A stretch of 64,000 nucleotides of DNA from Rhodocollybia butyracea (GCA_015501585.1 JADNRY010000012.1:186001-250000); one strand, 5' to 3'. Shown: positions 1 to 12,805, counted from the stretch's first letter. Notes: a model not told the origin generated them from the letters alone. Numbers and translations: made by a program.

Positions 1-1256
1 ATGACCTGAATGAGCGTTGACTAGGTACCTCCTTGTCCGCCTGGACCAACTCTCCGTTCCTCAAAATTCTTGAACTCGTTTGGATTATCGTTTTCTGGCT
101 CTTAAGACGGAGCCTTTCTGCGGTTACTGTGTGTTATCAGTTTTTCCATGCTTATGATTGAAAGCTCGTTGATTTTTATCGTAGGGTTTTATTGTTCTGT
201 GCTTTTCGTGTCGCAAGTACATCCACCAGCTGCTGGTATCGTCTTCAAGTCGGTCGTATCACGAGCAAAATCAACTTGTAGGAGAAGGAAGACTCTTCAG
301 GTAAGCTCTCCAGGACAATTTCGAATTTATGTCCTTTGTTAACAGGAATTCTGAAGCAGGGATCATCACAACTCTCTTACTTCGTTATATGACACACCGT
401 CGGTGCGCGGAAATGCTCAAGTCTTCTCTCCAACACGAATTACTCCAGCTCGAACTAAATATACTGTTGCTCGCACTAAGATTTCTCGGATTCCTGATAG
501 ACTCTGCACGCCCCGTTCTTTTACTGGTTGACCGGACACTCTACCGTGCAATGACCATCAATATACCTCACTTCGCAAGCTTTCTTAGAATACTGTACTA
601 TGGATATCAACGCTTATTAACGTTAAAGCAAATGAAGAGTAAACTCATGATTCACATTCTCTCAAATGACCATACATGTATCGGATAGGGAAGTGATTAA
701 TAAATAAAGGGATGGATATGAACAATGAACAGGCGACAGAAAGGAAATACAGAGAAAACAAAGAGAAAAAGAAAAAAAAATTGGTTGATACCGCACAAAA
801 CTTTGGGGCTGGCCGAGTTGAAAGATCGCACGTCCATTAACTGAGGGGCCTCAATGTATTCAAGCCACGCAAGGCTTCAATCCCGAGGCCATTGTTGACC
901 CATCCCTAGTATTTGTCCCGGTGCATCCATGTGTCGTCCACGCAGAGGAAAGTACGTTTCATACCCTGGAAGGGGTTTACCTCGCAGGCCGACAAAGCTC
1001 TTCTCAAAACCTGTTCCATCAATAGGCTGTTGAAAGGTCCACGGCTACAAATGGATCAGAAACTCGGTCGTAAACGGCATATTAAAACACACCGTCAATG
1101 CGCCAACATTCCTCCTTCAAACCAAATCCAGTATAGCCAGGAATCTAGTAACAGAGAGAGAGAGTATAAAGGGGCGAAGTTAAGTGTGCGAAAGCCTGAC
1201 AAGATCCATTTCGTAGCGAATATGAAAAGTCCATTTGACGAGTAACTTATTGGGCC
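1..1256. other. No supported gene at left edge
   Basis: Only short open frames occur here, the longest about 119 codons at 329-688 on the plus strand and 110 codons at 913-1245. Neither has a recognisable domain or a convincing exon-intron structure. The stretch probably holds intergenic DNA plus the 3' flank of the PIN-domain gene. A 3' end of a gene lying outside the window cannot be excluded for the first few hundred bases. Confidence 0.5.
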
Positions 1257-2550
1257 TCAAGTATCGGGGTCGAGTTTCTCGCCACGAGCGAGGACTCTGA
1301 CCGCTTTGCTGTCTGGGCGCTGGACCATTTCCATCATCGCAAGAACAGCAGGCGAACGCTCAACGAGTCCGCCTTTAAGCTTGTTGCTCTCGTTAGAAGG
1401 TGGGCGACGTCCACCTTTGTTCAGAATTCGCTTGGGACGATCTTCCTCTGAAGAAGAACGAGGATTTCCCGAGTGACCAGAACTTCCATTTGTTCTGGAC
1501 GTAGATTGAGACGGCGGGGGCGAAGGTTTAAAGTCGATAACTGTTATACCAGCTTTGGTCGCCCAGTAGCCGACATGAGATCCCACAGTGCGAGGCTCAT
1601 GCTTGTTAGCATGACCATGATGGGAAGGCGCTGGCAAAGGGACAGGGGCCAAAAGTGTGGCGTGAGTTTCTCCATCTGGCAGCTTGGTAATGGAGGTGGA
1701 AGGAGATGATGTGATCGTAGTGCATATCGCAAGAGCGACTTTGAGCTTTGCAGCGTCTACATTAGCGGGTGTGAGTGCATGTTCAGCTTCCCAACGGGCG
1801 CAGCAGATAGTGCGGCGAACCCATTCAGGAGAGCTGTGGAATGGGGTTTTCTCGTCCGAATCATCGGTATCGGGTTGGAAGTCGATGTTATCCCAGAGGA
1901 CAAAAGCGTCATCTCGCTGTACACGGATCCGAGGATTATTGCCGACTTGAGCCTCAAGAATGCGAGAAGCTGCGCGAGCTCGTAAAGCCAGAGAGTTTGT
2001 ACCCTTCTTGAGCAGATCCAAAGTGTTCAGGGCTACATAGTCATGAGATGAGGTAAAATTGACATAGGCGGTTGTACAAACCTTCGAGCGGAACAATAAC
2101 CACTTCCTCTCTACCATTCTTGCACCATTTCTTGAGATGATTGAGAGCATGAACCAGCACACTTGCATCGACTACGATGATATCCGCATCTTTGTCGGGC
2201 TGCTCATTAGATCGTCTTTTAGAATCCGGATCTACCGCTCTTGTGCTGTCCTTCTCTCTGGAAAGCAACTGAAATTCGGTGTCCCCCTTCCTGATGTTGC
2301 CGCCGTTACCATTCAGCGTTTTGTTAGGGACCCGCTTGGGCGGTGCATGTTTAGAGTTTCTGTCCCTCCAATTCCCCGACGAAGGGCCTTGGACATGGAT
2401 ATTTCCGACAGACTTTTCGAGCTGTTCCACTTGGTGATTGAGAAATGCAGCTCCTAGGGCACGAGACATGGCAATTTGTTTGGCACCCTAAAAAATGTTA
2501 TAGTGTTTGTCCACAGTTAAAGGAACTTTACTCACTTTGGCTTCAGCCAT
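1257..2550 (-). CDS. PIN-domain RNA-binding/nuclease-like protein
   Basis: Three exons join cleanly: 2550-2536 (MAEAK), 2487-2082 and 2032-1257, with GT-AG introns of 48 and 49 nt, giving about 398 residues. The frame only stays open past residue ~140 if the second intron is removed. Around residues 110-180 the sequence resembles a PIN fold: a beta strand ending in DADIIVVDASVLVHALNHL, then VVIVPLEALNTLDLLKKG. PIN domains are metal-dependent ribonuclease folds found in RNA decay and processing factors such as Smg6, Swt1 and Nmd4. The N-terminal ~100 residues and the C-terminal half are polar and low complexity (Ser/Pro rich). It is head to head with the Rab gene, start codons about 155 bp apart. 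Whether all acidic active-site residues are kept was not established, so catalytic activity is open. Confidence 0.75.
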
Positions 2551-2704
2551 AGCGATCCCAAGATGAATGATGATGGTAGACGACAAGAAACACAGACCCG
2601 GCTCCTGTGCGCGTGACTCAGTGGGCTCCGCACGTTCCGGCCACAGTAAGCGCGCGCAAAATCACCATGACATAACTATCCTTTCTCTTCCTCATATACC
2701 AGCA

Positions 2705-3630
2705 ATGGCTCCAACTGGGTCTCAGTCAACAATAAATGTCAAGCTTTTACTCATAGGCAACTCATCAGTAGGAAAAAGCAGCCTATTGCTGAGGTTTTCT
2801 GACGAGCAATGGATTAATGAGGACGAGAGCAGCGCGACAATTGGTGTTGACTTTAGGGTGGGTGGGTGGGTTCTGTGTAACGTTTTCATCTGTATTCAAC
2901 TGGGTTTGTTGGAACTAGGTACACAAGATGGATGTGAATGGGAAGAAAGTCAAGCTTAGTATATGGGTACGCACTTCAATAAAGCTCTCAGGACGTTAGT
3001 GTAATGTCTCTAGGATACGGCTGGACAAGAGAGATTTCGTACAATAACATCCTCATACTATCGTGGTGCTCAGGGGATCATTCTAGGTGCGTGTGGTCCT
3101 GATGTAGTCCACAAGGCTAACAGCACATGGCAGTTTACGATGTGTCTTCTCGGGAGTCCTTTGACGCTCTGCCAAGATGGTATAGTGAGCTCGAAACATA
3201 CGTCTCTGAATCTGTGGTGAAGATACTAGTAGGGAATAAGCTGGACAAGGTACTTCAACATCCTGGAATATATTGACGCTGATGCGTCCCGTAGGAATTC
3301 TCCCGTCAAGTACCCACAGCCGAGGCCGCAGCCTTTGCTGAGCGCATGAGCTCGTTGTTCATTGAAGCTTCTGCAAAAACCGCAATAAATGTCAAGGAGA
3401 CATTCCAGGGAGTTGTCGAGAAGATACTAGATACACCGGAATTATGGGATAATGGTGCAGGTCAATCTAAAGTGAGTTCGTTCCGAGTCTAGGACTGTTC
3501 TTGCCAGATTTTCATACCTCTCTTTCAGGGCCAGAGGACTGACGGAGGTCGTGGTGGTATCCCAGGTGGTGTACAAGTTGTTGGCCTTTCAGAGGACCAA
3601 TCTAGTCAGGGCGGAAGCTGTTCGTGCTGA
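2705..3630 (+). CDS. Rab18-like small GTPase
   Basis: Exons joined across five or six GT-AG introns encode a Ras-superfamily GTPase of about 210 residues. The start at 2705 (MAPTGSQS) is chosen because the P-loop follows at once. Visible motifs: G1 GNSSVGKSS, switch [10 protein letters not shown]3 DTAGQERF, G4 GNKLD, G5 EASAK, and a C-terminal CSC that would be doubly geranylgeranylated. The run [10 protein letters not shown] followed by [12 protein letters not shown] is typical of Rab18. Rab18 proteins act in ER, lipid-droplet and secretory traffic. An ATG further upstream (2567) is in frame but its extension looks like leader sequence. It shares a short upstream region with the minus-strand PIN gene. 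The family assignment is firm; Rab18 rather than a close Rab rests on motif similarity by eye. Confidence 0.88.
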
Positions 3631-3979
3631 ACGCATTATGATCTAACGACGCACGACGTAACATGCACGGTTTTATGACTTTCATTAATCTCACTAGTAG
3701 CTTAATACTCTACTTAGATATTTTACTGGAATATTGGACGTTTTACCTGTATCTATAACAATATAAATGCCAATTCTGTACATACTCCGAGAGTCACAGC
3801 GCTTAGGGTATTTCGGCCGACATTGCTTGATGTTTTTCCAAGGCTAAGTAAGTATATTTCTTCGATAAAAGCTCCGGTGAATCAACACTGATTTCCGCCT
3901 TCTAAATTTGCGCCTGTTGCTGTAGTGCATATCCCCACTCTTGCCAGATTTTATACTTGCAACTCTTACTCAAGCGACC

Positions 3980-5574
3980 ATGTCTACCGCCGAAACTCCC
4001 TTCAAAATCTCCGTCTCCGAGTCCCAGTTGACCCTCCTCAAACGCAAACTCGAGGTCACCACCTTCCCAGATGAACTCGACAATGTTCAATGGAAGTATG
4101 GTGTTCCGCTTGCGGATATGAAGCGTCTCGTTTCCCGCTGGAAAGAGGGGTATGATTGGCGCAAGGAAGAAGCAGCGTTAAATGAAGAGCTTCCACAGTT
4201 TACGAAAGACGTCGAAGTGAACGGTTTCGGAACATTAAATGTCCATTATGTTCATGCTAAGAGCAAAGTCGCGAAGGCTATCCCGTTACTCTTTGTTCAC
4301 GGATGTCAGTTTCAATGTATTGGCGCGTTTTCTTTATGCTGACATAGCCCAAGGGCCCGGAAGCTTCATTGAGGTTCGGAAGATCCTTCCACTCCTGGTC
4401 CAACCTACTTCATCCGAGCTCCCCAGGTTCCATGTTGTGGCTATCAGTCTTCCTGGATTTGGGTTCTCGGAAGCTCCGTCAAAACCGGGTTTTGGTGGTG
4501 TGAAATTTGCAGAAGTCAGTTGCGAACTAATTTCTCGTTTGTCCTCTCTGACCGAGTTTTGGGGATGCAGATCTGTCACAAGTTGATGCTTTCTTTGGGC
4601 TACAATGAATATGGTACGTAAATTGTACTGATCCAACTCCCTGCTTATTTAGTTTTGTAGTGACTCAAGGCGGTGATTGGGGATCCCATGTAAGTACTCA
4701 AACTACACAGTGAGCTTTATCCGATTAACATATCGGATCTAGATTACTCGTTATATGGCACATTTCTATGGAGGCACGCACTTGAAAGCTTGGCATTCAA
4801 ACTACCCAACGTATGTGTTGCTCCCTTCGAATCTTCTTACCAATATTCATATCTTGTGTTATCGCAGTGGACCAGCTCCTACATTCGGATCCCAGCCTTT
4901 TTCATACCTTCGCGCTCTCCTGACGCCATCCCTTCCTCGTGAAAAAGCCATCGAGACGCGCACTCAGTACTTTTACTCTCGAGGCAAAGCGTACTACGAG
5001 CAACAGTCGACGCAGCCACAGACGTTAGGATACTCTCTGGCAGATTCACCTGTGGGTCTGTTAGCTTGGATATACGAGAAATTGATCATTTGGAGTGACA
5101 CAGAGGGTGAGGAGGGGTATATCTGGGACGATGATGAAGGTGTGTTTGTGATTATATTTGGTTCGGTCTGAGAATGAACGTTCCGCTACAGTCTTGACCT
5201 GGATATCGATATACTGGTTTTCAAGATCCGGGCCTGCTGCTGCATCGAGAATATACTATGAATCTGTGCAAGCTAAAGAGCGGCATATATGGACTTCATC
5301 GACGATCCCGATGGGTGCATCGTTCTTTCCAAAAGAGCTGAAGTATTCGCCGCGAACGTGAGCTGTAATGCCTTCTTTTAGCACATTTTCTGAAAAATAC
5401 TTATGATGGCTCAGACATATCATCTCTTGGGCTAATCTTGTTTTTGAATCTGAGCACAAGAGCGGTGGACACTATGCAGCACATGAAAAGCCGGAGCTAC
5501 TGGTGGGGGACTTGCAAAAGATGTTTGGACGAGGAGGGCCGGCATTTGGTGTTGCAGGAACAGAAGGATACTAG
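3980..5574 (+). CDS. Epoxide hydrolase (microsomal type, alpha/beta hydrolase)
   Basis: The product begins MSTAETPFKISVSESQ and has the N-terminal epoxide hydrolase region (FPDEL, then W-KYGVPL, then RWKEGYDWR), followed by an alpha/beta hydrolase fold. Removing an intron after CACGGAT restores the oxyanion-hole motif HGWPGSF. The nucleophile elbow reads GGDWGSH with Asp as the nucleophile, and the C-terminal catalytic His lies in SGGHYAAHEKPE. The last exon ends GVAGTEGY. At least seven short introns are needed. Enzymes of this family add water to epoxides to give diols, usually in detoxification. It ends nearly 3 kb before the P450 gene, an enzyme class that can form epoxides, but shared function is only a guess. 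Exon borders around 5140-5460 are the least certain. Confidence 0.85.
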
Positions 5575-8517
5575 TTTGAAGCTGAGCTACTTCCACAATG
5601 AAATGCACAACAAGTTAAAACAGTGCGAAAGCATAAGTAAATAGAATAAAAGTTGAGTAAAACAGAATAATGGTCAAGCAGCCAGAACTATGGAATCATT
5701 TTTCACCAGGTCAGTGTCATGCGCTTAGCCAATCAATGTACTTCGTAGTGATATACCCGGATTCTACTTCATTGATGTACTTTGAGCACGTATCTTATAT
5801 GTGAGTACCTCCGGCGTGCCTTTTGGCTGAAAGCTACTTAGAATGCACTTTGACACTATTAGCTAGCCCTAACTATATGTCTGTAGCCCATCGAACTTGG
5901 TATTGCATCTTACTAGTATTTCATTGACCATATCTCCTTTTGTAGCTTTGCGCAGCATCCACTGAATGTGTGATTGACTCCAGCTAGGTTTCAAGTTTGT
6001 TATTTCGAAGCGGCACTATGAGCCTCGCCTTTCCATCATTTTGCCCACTCACTCTGAATTGTAGTAAACATGCCTGAACAGAGCGCTTCTCTTCATTTCC
6101 TCAGCAATAAACCCACCTTAGCGAGGTGGCCGATGAAGCTGGTGAGGAATGAGGGACCCCGGGAGTCAAGCCTCTCCTGCGGCTCTAGCCTCTTCTCCGA
6201 GGGCAAAGTAGACTATGCCAAACAATTTATATATCCAGGCCGGCATCACTTTTGGATAAAGAGGCTTGGAATGAACCTATGAGGAATACCTCGACACGTT
6301 GACATCTACTCAACTAGACTTCGGAGTGGCAGGGAGTGGCAGCTTTGCGTAAAATCGCAACACTGCCGTATTAAGACCCCTAAATGGACGACCACTCCTC
6401 TTTATGAAAAATCAAAATTGGGGTTGGTCCCGCGAGTGTTTCTAATTAACGTAAGAGGGCAAAGCTGGGTTTAGCAAACCCCGGCCCGCTGAGACCCTGG
6501 ATTTATATGCGTCAAGAACCAAGTCTCCGCCGTGGAACGTCTCTGATCTGAATTGTACCATTGCCAATATGAGAACTGTCACATCAAAAAGTGAATTTAT
6601 TCCTCCCGTTGGAATACTTTTGTGTTATTCGGCTGTCTAACCAAATGCGTCCGTGCCTTCGAATAGAATGGATACGCAACTGAAGCGTTGCGATCATCTG
6701 GGAAAATACAAAGCATGCCAAACGATGGCTGGACACAGACAAGGAGCATCCATTGATGATCAAGTGTGGCTCCAGTTCCATTGTATAAGGATTGCGTGGC
6801 AACGGCAGAATACAAGCTCTGACAGAGCCGAAGAAACCCTACAGAAACGAACGAAATATCAACTACAGGTAAGTAATACGATCACCGTTAGAGCCGCACG
6901 CTCGAGCATCAACTGTCTTAGTAGTGCTTCTGGAATCGCTTCGTTGGATCATATGGAAATCCATACAAGTAAACGGAGTGTGAACCCCAGGTATGTGAGG
7001 CGAATATAGAGGAAATCTCAATGGGTGGGAGTGGTATGCGGGCCCAATGCGGAACTCTTTTATACCGGCGTCAGTACTAACCTACTATGAGCTCCAGTAT
7101 ACAGCGGTGAGTGCGGCCAAATGGGGTCTGTGTAACTACGGGTGCCAAATGGCGAAAAGAGTTTTGAGGGGCTATGGAATGAGAGGGAAAGGCGGCTGTG
7201 AATATCATCGGAGGTGAAGAAGTAGCGAAGAAGGAAGTAATGAATCATATAACCGAGGACCTGTCTCTAAAGTTCTTTTTGCCACATTGTCATGTTCGCC
7301 CTTTGCTCAGGCGCTCATCCCTTCCTGACCACAGTTCAAAACTTCCGGATTCCATTTTGGTTTCCGTGTGACAAGATGGTATTATTGGCAGAACTCGGGT
7401 GTAATGCGTGTCCAGATCAAAAATAGCCTTGTAGTTTGCGAAAAATCAAGGCCTGTGGTACGTCGAGACTTCTACCTCGCCTTGTGAAGACTGCTTTCAG
7501 CAAATAGATTTTAGAACGGTACCGCTACTACAGAGCAGCTCTGCCACGACAATTCCATTGGCCCTTTGAAAAGCCATTCCGTGTGCTTGAAAGTCGCGGT
7601 GCCTTCGATAGCTCCGTTCATCATTAGAGACCACGAGCTAGCCGATTCAAACTCCGCCGGTCCATGATGCGATCACGTGCTAGGAAAATGGGGTAACTCG
7701 CCTCGCAATGGTAATGGCATGATAAAGCTCGAATGTTAATGATCCCGCCGTCATTAATTAAGCTTACAGAACCTACCTACTGAAGAGAACATTTGAACGT
7801 CACATAAGCTGTATCGTGTATCGTGAGCTAGTCAGACACCGTCCGTCGGAAAGTAGAGTCCGAAAACACATTAGCGCTACCGGACATTACAAGGTTGGAC
7901 TAGGTGCGTCTGTCAATCCATAACGCGTTCATCTCTCAATACAAGGTTGCTCCCTATGGGTAAAACCACCCGAGTCACACTAGACACTACTTTCAATCGC
8001 TTGTAACGAACTCATTAATCCTCGACCTCCTGAAGCCAGTTTTTTCCACCTTTGAAGCCGCCATGGTCTCATGTAATACAAATCCGTATTAACCGCCCCG
8101 GAGCGAGGAGCTCTTGTCTCGTGGTACATACATCAACGCGCTCATAGGTAAACTTTTTTCGGATTGTTTTCTTCATCTCACGAATACTTCCAGTTGTTAT
8201 CGCGACAAAACCCAGTGATCCATTCTCGTTGATGTGCATGTATTTAGCGGAGAGATCCGAGTATCAACTATCAAGGTCCTTTAAAGTCTTAGCAGCTAAT
8301 CGCTCGTAATCATAACGAAGGAATATGCTGTTCGGACTATTCACTGCCGACCGCCTATTGATATCATTGGTGATTGTTCCTTTTCGAGGCATAGTGTTCA
8401 AAAACTATTATCGGGTTCGACGTGGCTGAGAAAGAATGGCCGCAAATTTGCCAGAACAAGACAAGGATGTGGTATATATAAGCATGCTTAAAATCTCCCC
8501 GCTCTTTAACTTGCACT
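5575..8517. other. Long intergenic stretch without supported gene
   Basis: About 2.9 kb with only short, unconserved open frames (for example 6070-6282 and 6653-7009). I see no domain, no plausible exon chain and no RNA gene. The last 50 bases carry the P450 promoter, including a TATA-like run at 8473-8480. Confidence 0.5.
8473..8480 (+). promoter_or_regulatory. TATA-like box of the P450 gene
   Basis: TATATATA lies 38 bases before the chosen ATG at 8518. This gives room for a very short 5' leader. It is a sequence match only; no transcription start is known. Confidence 0.4.
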
Positions 8518-10875
8518 ATGGGTGCTTTAATGTTTCCCCTTCCTCAATGGCTTCTCGTCATAGCCACCATCTTCCTTGGATATATGATTTACAGGGTCTT
8601 GTTATCTCATCGAAAGAAGTATCCACCAGGGCCCGACCCTGCATTTTTAATTGGGCAAGTTTGATCCCTCGAAACTTGTTACTACATGATGAACACTGAC
8701 CGAGAACATTTGCAGAAATATCTTGCAGGTACCTTCGACTTTTCCAGAGGAAAAATTCAGTGAATGGTTCCATAAATACGGCAAGTGATGTGCTTGAGAT
8801 AGCCCACAGAAAGACCTGACATTGCGCTTCTGACCATAGGAGATGTAGTATATCTCCGAATTCTTCAGCAGCCCGTGCTAGTCTTGAGCTCTATGGAAGC
8901 TGTCCAAGATTTACTGGATACGCGAAGTTCCATTTATTCTGACCGGCCTAACTTCGTGCTGCTGAATGACCTGTAAGTGTTTGAAACCACGATTACACGC
9001 ACTCGCCTAATTTTTATTAGAATGGGGTGGCAAAATGCCTCTACGCACGCCCGATAGTGAGCCTGCCTTCAATAACTCGCCATGAGTCATTCATTAACGG
9101 AAACATAGTGGTCCACGCTTTCGAAAGCATCGTCGATTCATACACCAGACGTTTAATCAACAGGCCGTCAGGACTTTACGGCCTATTCAAGAGAAAGAAA
9201 CCTGCTGTTTGATTCAAAATTTAATAGCCAGGCCTCACGATGTTTCCCAGCATTTGCAAAGGTATATCCTCGGCTTTTCTCAGTTTCTAAACTCTCTAAT
9301 GAAACTTTAGATTCGCCGCAGCGACGATAATGAAAATCACATATGGGACTGATGTGATATCCAACGATGACCCTTTGGTCCAGCTCGGTCAGTAATCTCC
9401 TAGATCTCTTATAGAATACACGTTTATCGTTTTACTCTTTACATACATTCAGCTCTGCGAGCAGGGAAGCTTACAATTCAGTCCGGTACTCCCGCTGCAA
9501 CCCTGGTAGATTATATTCCTGCCCTAAAGTAAGTGGACGCTGTCGGTCTTGGACACTGGAAGCTGATACCGTGGATAGGTACATCCCGTCTTGGGCACCT
9601 TTGGCAGGCTTCAAGCGAAACGCAGCGATAGTCAAAGAAACTGTCGATAGCATGTTCAACATCCCTTACGAGATGGTTAAGAACCAAGTGGTGAGTGTGC
9701 AGCCATCCAAGAGGATTATAAATAACCCTTTATACTCAGCTATCTGGAAACGTCGTTCCTTGTTTGACATCCAGGTTAATAGAAACCTGTAGTCCTGCTG
9801 GAGTAGAGTCTTTAACCGAGGAAGACGAGGAAGATATCAAAGGGGTTGCAGGAACCATGTTTTCAGGTGAGCGCTTGTTGCATGGTGTCGGGTTCATTGC
9901 TTACCATCCGTGTAGCTGCCGAAGATACTGTAAGTCTAAGCTTCAGTTCCCCACCAAATTGCTTTCAAACTCCTATGCAGACTGTTTCCGTTCTGTCAAC
10001 GTTTGTTCTGGCCATGGTTCTACATCCCGAGGTGTTCAAACAAGCTCAGGCAGAGATGGATGCCGTCGTTGGCACGAACAGGCTGCCAGTTTTTGAAGAC
10101 AGAGCCTCATTACCCTACTTGGAGTGTGTTATCAAGGAAGCATGCAGGTACATAATAATTCCCTTGAATTTGTAGGTTTGATGCTTATAAAGACTTAAAT
10201 AGATGGAATGCTCCTGTGCCCTTGGGCCTACCTCATCGATTGATGCAAGACGATATCTACCGGGGTTTTCACATACCCAAAGGCACGACTATTGTAAGTA
10301 ACCTCACCCAATTTTCTCGAACGCTGATAGCAAGCCTAACCGGAAATTCACAACTAGATGGCCAACATCTAGTTAGTTGTCGCAACAGTCAAAGCGGTCT
10401 CGAGCAGTCCTAATTTGATCTTTAGCTCAATCCTACAGAATTATACACAGCCACACCTCTTCTGTCCTAAACGTTACTTGGACGATCCAGATCTGCTTGA
10501 TCCGCGCGATGTAATTTTTGGGTTTGGCCGACGGTAAGTAGTAATAAACAAATCTAAGATCCATATTCAGTGTATTCCAGGCGCTGTCCTGGTCGATATT
10601 TCGCAGACTATAGCATCTGGATCGCCGTGGCTACGATGGTCTCTACAGTTGATATACTCAAAGCGAAGGACAACCAAGGTAATGAGATAACTCCTGAAGT
10701 TGCTTTCGCTCCTGGATTTGTTCGGTACGCGCCTGAATACTGTCATTGGATCCAGCTGATGAATGTTGTCCACAGACATCCCCAACACTTTCCCTGCTGT
10801 GTCAAGCCTCGCTCAGATAATGTTTCGACGATCGTTGACCGATCCCTAGTTGATCTCCTTAAGAATATCGATTAG
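8518..10875 (+). CDS. Cytochrome P450 monooxygenase (OrdA-like, membrane-anchored)
   Basis: The start MGALMFPLPQWLLV gives an N-terminal membrane anchor followed by the proline hinge YPPGPDP. More than ten introns must be removed. Joined exons give helix C as YGPRFRKHRRF, the helix I oxygen-binding motif as AAEDT (usual form AGxDT), the ExxR as EACR, and the heme loop as FGFGRRRCPGR with its Cys ligand. A final 49-nt intron restores the ending HPQHFPCCVKPRSDN and a stop at 10873-10875. The first two introns appear to use GC rather than GT donors (8655 and 8781). P450s of this group oxidise secondary metabolites or xenobiotics with NADPH reductase at the ER. The substrate is unknown. The gene looks intact once spliced, and the Gly-to-Ala change in helix I is tolerated in many fungal P450s. 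Confidence 0.88.
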
Positions 10876-10986
10876 CCCTCGTTTTGTTATACTTGTACTT
10901 GTATTCCGATTTTGTACGTTCTCGAACATTCTTTGGTAGTCTATCTTATCGTAACTTGCATCAAATTCACATTTCAATCTTCAACC

Positions 10987-11424
10987 ATGTCTTCGAATTC
11001 CCCTCTGGGCCTGCCTGCTGCCCCTGCATCTTCGGATGTGAAGCTCGACGTCGATTCTGACGACAAAGTTCCTCTTGACAATTTGGGGCCAATGGTTGTC
11101 AATTCCGATGGTGTATGTGATTCGGTTTCATGGATGGAATTCTACTAGTACTTAGACTCAAATCTTTTCAGACATTATCTAGAATTGCAAGTAAGGCTAC
11201 AGACTGTTCTAGTGCTGGCGAACAACGAACACATTACATTTCGACGATGTAGACTGGTCCACCATGACTGAAGCAGAGCAGAAACGTACTCTCAAAGTTC
11301 TAGGAGCGAGGAATCAGTAAGCAATGAATCCAAAGCCATCGTCTTGGAGTCTGACTTAGCGTGCCTCAGGCTGCGTCTCGCTGCGAGGAAAGAAGCGAAC
11401 GAGACCGAGGGTGGACCCAATTGA
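10987..11424 (+). CDS. Small conserved fungal protein, function unknown
   Basis: Four exons (10987-11112, 11172-11190, 11253-11316, 11370-11424) with GT-AG introns give an 87-residue protein. The core reads PLDNLGPMVVNSDGTLSRIA and then NWSTMTEAEQKRTLKVLGAR. I recall this block as a conserved small fungal protein family, but I know of no assigned function. The Ser/Asp-rich N-terminus (about 30 residues) looks disordered, and the rest should form a helix-rich module. One exon is only 19 nt, so automated prediction could easily miss it. It starts about 110 bp after the P450 stop on the same strand. Confidence 0.75.
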
Positions 11425-12034
11425 TAGTGTTAGATTAGGACCTGACTGGATGTCCGAGGGTCACAGTTCAGAATCTGTGGCTTCCGATGGCAGGAATAAT
11501 TTTGGTTATGAACCCGACCTAAGCGGAGCGTTCTTTTTCTTCGGAAACAATAAAACAATAAATACTACAGGAAACCTTACACCTTTAAAGTGTATTCTGT
11601 TTGTTCTAAAAACTGTTCGGACCCGGATATCGAGAATCTTCCGATAAGCTCGTGTGATTTGGATGTTACCATTTCCCTGGTGCGTGCAAGGACTCGGAGT
11701 CTCGGAAGAATTCGTGACACCAAAGGGCTTACTGCTGCTTACTGGCGATGATTGTCCCATTAAGTTACAGTAGACATAAGTACGTAGACAAGCCCTTCCC
11801 AGGTACTAGGGCCAAAAGATTAGGTTCTGCCAACCGGCTTCACATTATTGGCACACTTCTGCGTCTTTAAACTATTCAGCAAGGTCAAATGATATATTTG
11901 AGAAGTGCTGGGAATATGAGGGGCCCAGATAAGCCGCGTTGCTGATAGGAGTAGGTGCTGTTCCTTAGGCGTGGTCAAATAGCCAATTACCGTACTGCAT
12001 AATTTTGTACTTTGTATAATACATTCATAACCAT
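11425..12034. other. Intergenic, no supported gene
   Basis: About 600 bases between a plus-strand gene and a minus-strand gene that converge here. Open frames such as 11411-11647 show no conserved feature. The stretch most likely contains both 3' untranslated regions. Confidence 0.5.
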
Positions 12035-12720
12035 TCACGAAGGTGTAATGCCATACGATTTGGTGAAAAACTCATCCAACCAGTTGAAAAACACTTGCTT
12101 ATCTTCTGGGGATAAATTCGTCCAATCGATCTGCTGGGGTTGCTGATACGAAGACGCTCGCGATGGCAATGGTGGTGTTCGCGCGGGTAACGACGGAGTT
12201 GCAGAAGGTGTTCGTGCGGGTAATGACGGAGTTGCAGAGGGTGTTCGAGTAGGAAGAGCAGGACTGGGTTTGAGACTGGGCTTGGGACTAACACCCGAAG
12301 GTCCTGGTGGACGAGAAGAACGATTAATTACGGGAGGGCCACTTCGGCCCGGCAAAGGGGGAGTCGGCGAAGGAGAAGAACTAGGAAGCTGGGGAGAGGC
12401 TGAACCACCTCGAACAGGGGGCGGGAGAAAAGTTGACTGAGGTTTTGGCTTAGAATTGGCGTTTACTCGCGGTGGAGGAGGCGGACGAGGGCCAGTTCCG
12501 TCGTATGGATTCCAGTTTGTGTTGTTTAGAGGAACACTGAGAAATAACCATGTTATCAACTATATTTTCTCCAGCTATACTTATACACACCTCGTATGCC
12601 GATCTTTGGTATTTTTGACAGAAGTTACTGTGGCATCTTTAGCTTTTGACGCCTTTTGTTTAAGTTCTGCAACTTTAGCAACGAATAAGTCCTCAGGGCC
12701 ATAGAGGACGAGGATGATTA
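12035..12720 (-). CDS. Proline-rich protein, start unresolved
   Basis: Two exons are clear: 12591 to about 12720 and 12035-12536, joined by a 54-nt intron (12537-12590). The N-terminal part is a charged helix (GPEDLFVAKVAELKQKAS). A short conserved-looking linker follows (SVPLNNTNWNPYDGTG), then about 100 residues of proline-rich sequence with near-identical repeats (PSLPARTPSAT), and a C-terminal helix IDWTNLSPEDKQVFFNWLDE. Poly-proline runs suggest binding to SH3, WW or profilin-type partners; this is inference. No in-frame ATG precedes GPEDLF before the upstream TrpRS gene, so the first exon is not settled. I do not recognise the family. Confidence 0.55.
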
Positions 12721-12805
12721 CTGACAAGAAGGCATTATGGTAAGAAACAAACGCGCAAGCGCCCGTGGCTTCAAAAAAGCGCTCATTCTGATTTAACTAC
12801 GGCCA

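Noticed and set aside
2033..2081. Apparent frameshift in the PIN-domain gene
   Set aside because: A 49-nt GT-AG intron explains it and gives a continuous PLEALNTLDLL segment.
8995..9210. Apparent broken frame in the P450 between MGWQNASTHAR and the helix C region
   Set aside because: A GT-AG intron starting GTGAGCCTG and ending AACATAG restores THARYGPRFRKHRR, so no mutation is needed.
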